This document shows, one piece after another, positions 6,348-8,004 of a stretch of DNA of 8,004 bases; the stretch's first letter is position 1, and every line of letters starts with the position of its first letter. Where the stretch lies: NCBI GenBank assembly GCA_001873945.1, contig MNYI01000006.1, positions 1 through 8,004 of the forward strand. Reading direction: 5' to 3'. The translations under genes and the position numbers were made by a program. The notes beneath the pieces are model-generated. The model did not search any database. It saw only the letters and a program-made list of their open reading frames with translations, and had not been told where the DNA came from. Origin of the DNA: Candidatus Desantisbacteria bacterium CG2_30_40_21. Its GTDB lineage: Bacteria > UBA9089 > CG2-30-40-21.

Positions 6348-7358
6348 ATGATTGTACAGTTAATCTCTGCCTACATTACTGACTTGATTATAGGAGACCC
6401 TGAATTTCTGCCGCACCCTGTCCGGTGGATGGGTAAATTAATAAGATTTTTGGATAAAAAATGGAACAAGGGCATGGGCAGGATGGGTAAAGAAGAATCC
6501 CCAAGAAAAACCGTTAACTGGTTTGTACGGATAAAGGGGATGGCATTGACCCTTGTTGTTGTTGGCATAACCATTGCTCTGGCATATCTATCCATAGAAA
6601 TTTCCAAAAGAATTCATCCCCTGCTGGGGACATTGGTATGGATATATGTGGCTTATACCACCTTTGCGATAAAAGATCTATGCGTCAAGGCAAGAGACAT
6701 CCTGAGAGAATTAGAAAAAGGTTCTCTGGTTAATGCCAGACACAGATTATCTATGATTGTAGGCAGAGACACGCAGCATTTACAACGAGATGAGATTATT
6801 GTTGCCACAGTAGAAAGTGTGGCAGAAAGCACTAATGATGGGGTTATTGCCCCTTTATTTTATTTAATTCTGGGTGGTCCTGTACTGGCTATTGCGTATC
6901 GAGCAATAAATACCCTTGACTCCATGGTTGGTTACAAGAATGAAAAATACATGGACTTTGGATGGTTTTCCGCACGGTTAGATGATATGGCAAATTTTAT
7001 TCCAGCCCGAATTTGCGGATTTTTGATCCCGGTATCATCTTTTCTTTTGGGCAAGGATTTTTCCTCCTCTTTTAGGATCATGCTACGAGACCATAAAAAT
7101 CATGCCTCACCCAATAGCGGTATTCCAGAGGCAGCTATGGCTGGTGCCTTAGGGATAAGATTGGGAGGGGATACATGGTATGGAGGAATTTTCTACAAAA
7201 GACCATTTATGGGTGAAGATAAAAGGGAAATTGCAGCAGCTATGATTAATTCAGCATTGGTTATTTGCATTATCAGCTCTTTCTTGTTGATGGCCATGGG
7301 GATAATCAGCCACTACCAATTAAGCCAAATCATCTTTTCTGCCGATAACAATAATTGA
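6348..7358 (+). CDS. cbiB: Adenosylcobinamide-phosphate synthase
   Basis: Integral membrane enzyme of late cobalamin synthesis; it attaches the aminopropanol (phosphate) side chain to adenosylcobyric acid (CbiB, also called CobD in aerobic-pathway organisms). The 336 residues include GDPEFLPHPVRWMG (16-29), GRDTQHL (139-145), VESVAESTNDG (155-165) followed by APLFYLILGG, RAINTLDSMVGYKNEKY (185-201), FSARLDD (207-213) and DHKNHASPNSG (248-258) followed by IPEAAMAGALG. Hydrophobic segments near 66-83, 93-107, 167-187, 219-234 and 301-320 are membrane spans. I chose ATG 6348 because it gives the usual family N terminus; a TTG at 6312 would add 12 residues that overlap the promoter. A hydrophilic KKWNKGMGRMGKEESPRK stretch (37-54) may be a small lineage insertion. 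No other cobalamin gene is adjacent. Confidence 0.94.
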   Translation: MIVQLISAYITDLIIGDPEFLPHPVRWMGKLIRFLDKKWNKGMGRMGKEESPRKTVNWFVRIKGMALTLVVVGITIALAYLSIEISKRIHPLLGTLVWIYVAYTTFAIKDLCVKARDILRELEKGSLVNARHRLSMIVGRDTQHLQRDEIIVATVESVAESTNDGVIAPLFYLILGGPVLAIAYRAINTLDSMVGYKNEKYMDFGWFSARLDDMANFIPARICGFLIPVSSFLLGKDFSSSFRIMLRDHKNHASPNSGIPEAAMAGALGIRLGGDTWYGGIFYKRPFMGEDKREIAAAMINSALVICIISSFLLMAMGIISHYQLSQIIFSADNNN

Positions 7359-7368
7359 GGTGATAAAG

Positions 7369-7713
7369 ATGAAAACATGCCATAGGATTGTCCTTTTTTT
7401 CTTGATACTCTGTCTGCTAATTCCTACAAGTTGCAGCCTTGAGGATGCAAAGGTAATAATCGTAGCCAAAAGGAATGCTGTCAATGCAGCCAGAGAGCAT
7501 CCTGATGCAAAAAGTGCCAGAGTAATTGCCGTGAAAAGAATAAAAAAGTCAACGGATGCCCAGAAATTCTTGAAAAACAAGGGCTGGTATTACCCTGTTG
7601 GAAGGGTTCATCCAGGGGATATTATGGTTGTGGTAAAGGTATGTTTCAGGGGTGAATTCTTTGGAAGCATAGTGGTTTATGTATGTGATGCAGGTGGAAG
7701 GGTGCGAAGGTAA
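7369..7713 (+). CDS. Small exported protein, possible lipoprotein, unknown function
   Basis: I do not recognise this 114-residue protein. Residues 1-21 form a signal peptide (basic start, then VLFFLILCLLIPTS) followed by Cys22. PTS-Cys is a poor lipobox because Pro sits at -3, so lipid anchoring is possible but unproven. The mature part is basic, with a probable helix (AKVIIVAKRNAVNAAREHPD) and then strand-like segments (DIMVVVKVCF, SIVVYVCD) that contain two cysteines. AGGTG at 7358-7362 is six bases from ATG 7369 and overlaps the cbiB stop, which favours this start over GTG 7360 and suggests cotranscription with cbiB. Its stop codon lies in GTAATTACTCA, a near copy of the repeat edge at 7768-7778, so the C terminus may have been set by repeat insertion. 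There is no sequence-based link to cobamide chemistry. Confidence 0.65.
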   Translation: MKTCHRIVLFFLILCLLIPTSCSLEDAKVIIVAKRNAVNAAREHPDAKSARVIAVKRIKKSTDAQKFLKNKGWYYPVGRVHPGDIMVVVKVCFRGEFFGSIVVYVCDAGGRVRR

Positions 7714-7767
7714 TTACTCAGCGAGGAGAATTTACCACTCAAAACACGGAGAAATACAGTGGTAATC
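7710..7767 (+). repeat. Degenerate partial repeat unit before copy B
   Basis: GTAATTACTCAG at 7710 matches GTAACTACTCAG at 7768 with one difference, and both are followed about 20 bp later by a CACCAC- or TACCAC-type segment and a CACGGAGAA motif. The segment therefore looks like a shortened, decayed relative of the element that follows, arranged in tandem with a 58-bp offset. It contains an 8-bp perfect inverted repeat, TTACCACT (7732-7739) and AGTGGTAA (7758-7765), with an 18-nt loop. No U-tract follows, so it is not a standard intrinsic terminator. Confidence 0.6.
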
Positions 7768-7993
7768 GTAACTACTCAGGTAAAGTAATTCACCACGGAG
7801 AACACATAAATTGATAGGTTGATAGGTTGGTTGATGAGTTGATGGGTTTATAGGTTTATAGGTTAAAGGGTTAAAGGAATACAGATTCATAAACCTACAA
7901 ACCCTTCCCTTTCCAACCCATCAACCCATCAACCCATCAACTATTCAACTTATCAACTTTTTGTGTCTTCATGCCTTTGTGGTGAGTAGTTAC
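7768..7993. repeat. Octamer-built inverted-repeat element, copy B
   Basis: Second copy in the same orientation as copy A. It is bounded by an 11-bp perfect inverted repeat, GTAACTACTCA (7768-7778) and TGAGTAGTTAC (7983-7993), which copy A does not show within the window. Left-arm octamers run from 7810 to 7877: ATTGATAG, GTTGATAG, a half unit GTTG, GTTGATGA, GTTGATGG, GTTTATAG twice and GTTAAAGG twice. Right-arm units include CCATCAAC three times (7918-7941), TATTCAAC and TTATCAAC. The core stem GGTTTATAGGTT (7853-7864) with AACCTACAAACC (7892-7903) has one mismatch. The ends carry AATTCACCACGGAGAACAC and GCCTTTGTGGTGAG. It lies 54 bp past the stop codon of the small exported protein. The 290 bp after that gene hold only repeat sequence. 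Confidence 0.85.
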
Positions 7994-8004
7994 TGGTAAC
8001 CAAA

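Noticed and set aside
7320..7580. Minus-strand open frame across the end of cbiB and the small exported protein
   Set aside because: It overlaps two better-supported plus-strand genes with good starts and would lack a sensible ribosome-binding site and family.
1..7993. Composite transposon carrying the gene block
   Set aside because: No transposase or IS is present, and the enclosed genes are ordinary housekeeping genes in a common order.

Overview
The window comes from a bacterial chromosome of moderate to low G+C (about 40 % by eye). It holds nine genes in two divergent transcription units, and a copy of the same octamer-built repeat lies at each edge. The organism makes isoprenoids by the MEP (non-mevalonate) pathway, has a LysM envelope protein and a probable lipoprotein, and carries a cobamide biosynthesis gene. 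Interspersed 'ACCACGGAGAACAC / GTGTCTTTGTGGT' repeats remind me of assembled genomes from uncultured candidate phyla (Omnitrophota or Desantisbacteria type). That assignment is a weak guess from memory; nothing in the window fixes the phylum.

Minus-strand operon, read from 6253 down to 192: xseB (exonuclease VII small subunit), ispA (farnesyl diphosphate synthase type), dxs (1-deoxyxylulose-5-phosphate synthase), a Memo/AmmeMemoRadiSam-B gene, truA (tRNA pseudouridine synthase), a nitrilase-superfamily amidohydrolase, and then, after a 68-bp gap, a LysM/coiled-coil envelope protein. Junctions from xseB to the nitrilase gene are tight: gaps of 12, 2, 34 and 1 bp, then a TTGA stop/start overlap. 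xseB-ispA-dxs is a classic bacterial block that feeds C5 units into C15 prenyl diphosphate. A Memo gene directly behind isoprenoid genes echoes the Memo/mevalonate gene neighbourhoods I recall from archaea.

Plus-strand unit, 6348 to 7713: cbiB (adenosylcobinamide-phosphate synthase), without other cobalamin genes beside it, and a small exported protein of unknown function. The 94-bp divergent control region holds two good sigma70-type promoters back to back. Each has a 17-bp spacer and an extended -10 box, and their -35 boxes share a near-perfect 16-bp palindrome that could be an operator. The cbiB promoter would begin transcription almost at the ATG, implying a leaderless or nearly leaderless mRNA.

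The edges (1-184 and about 7710-7993) hold two directly oriented copies of a long imperfect inverted repeat. Its arms are strings of 8-bp units (GTTGATAG, GTTTATAG, GTTGATGG and their complements) around a 12-bp hairpin core, with ACCACGGAG / CTTTGTGGT ends. The copies differ in the number of octamers, so the element appears to expand and contract by whole units. Both transcription units run into one of these elements within a few tens of bases of their last stop codon, and the last plus-strand gene takes its stop codon from repeat-like sequence.

The other observation worth checking is the 3' end of the nitrilase gene. It stops at CTT TAG C, the same layout as the RF2 (prfB) +1 frameshift site, and the +1 frame continues for 10 residues to a plausible family-like tail.
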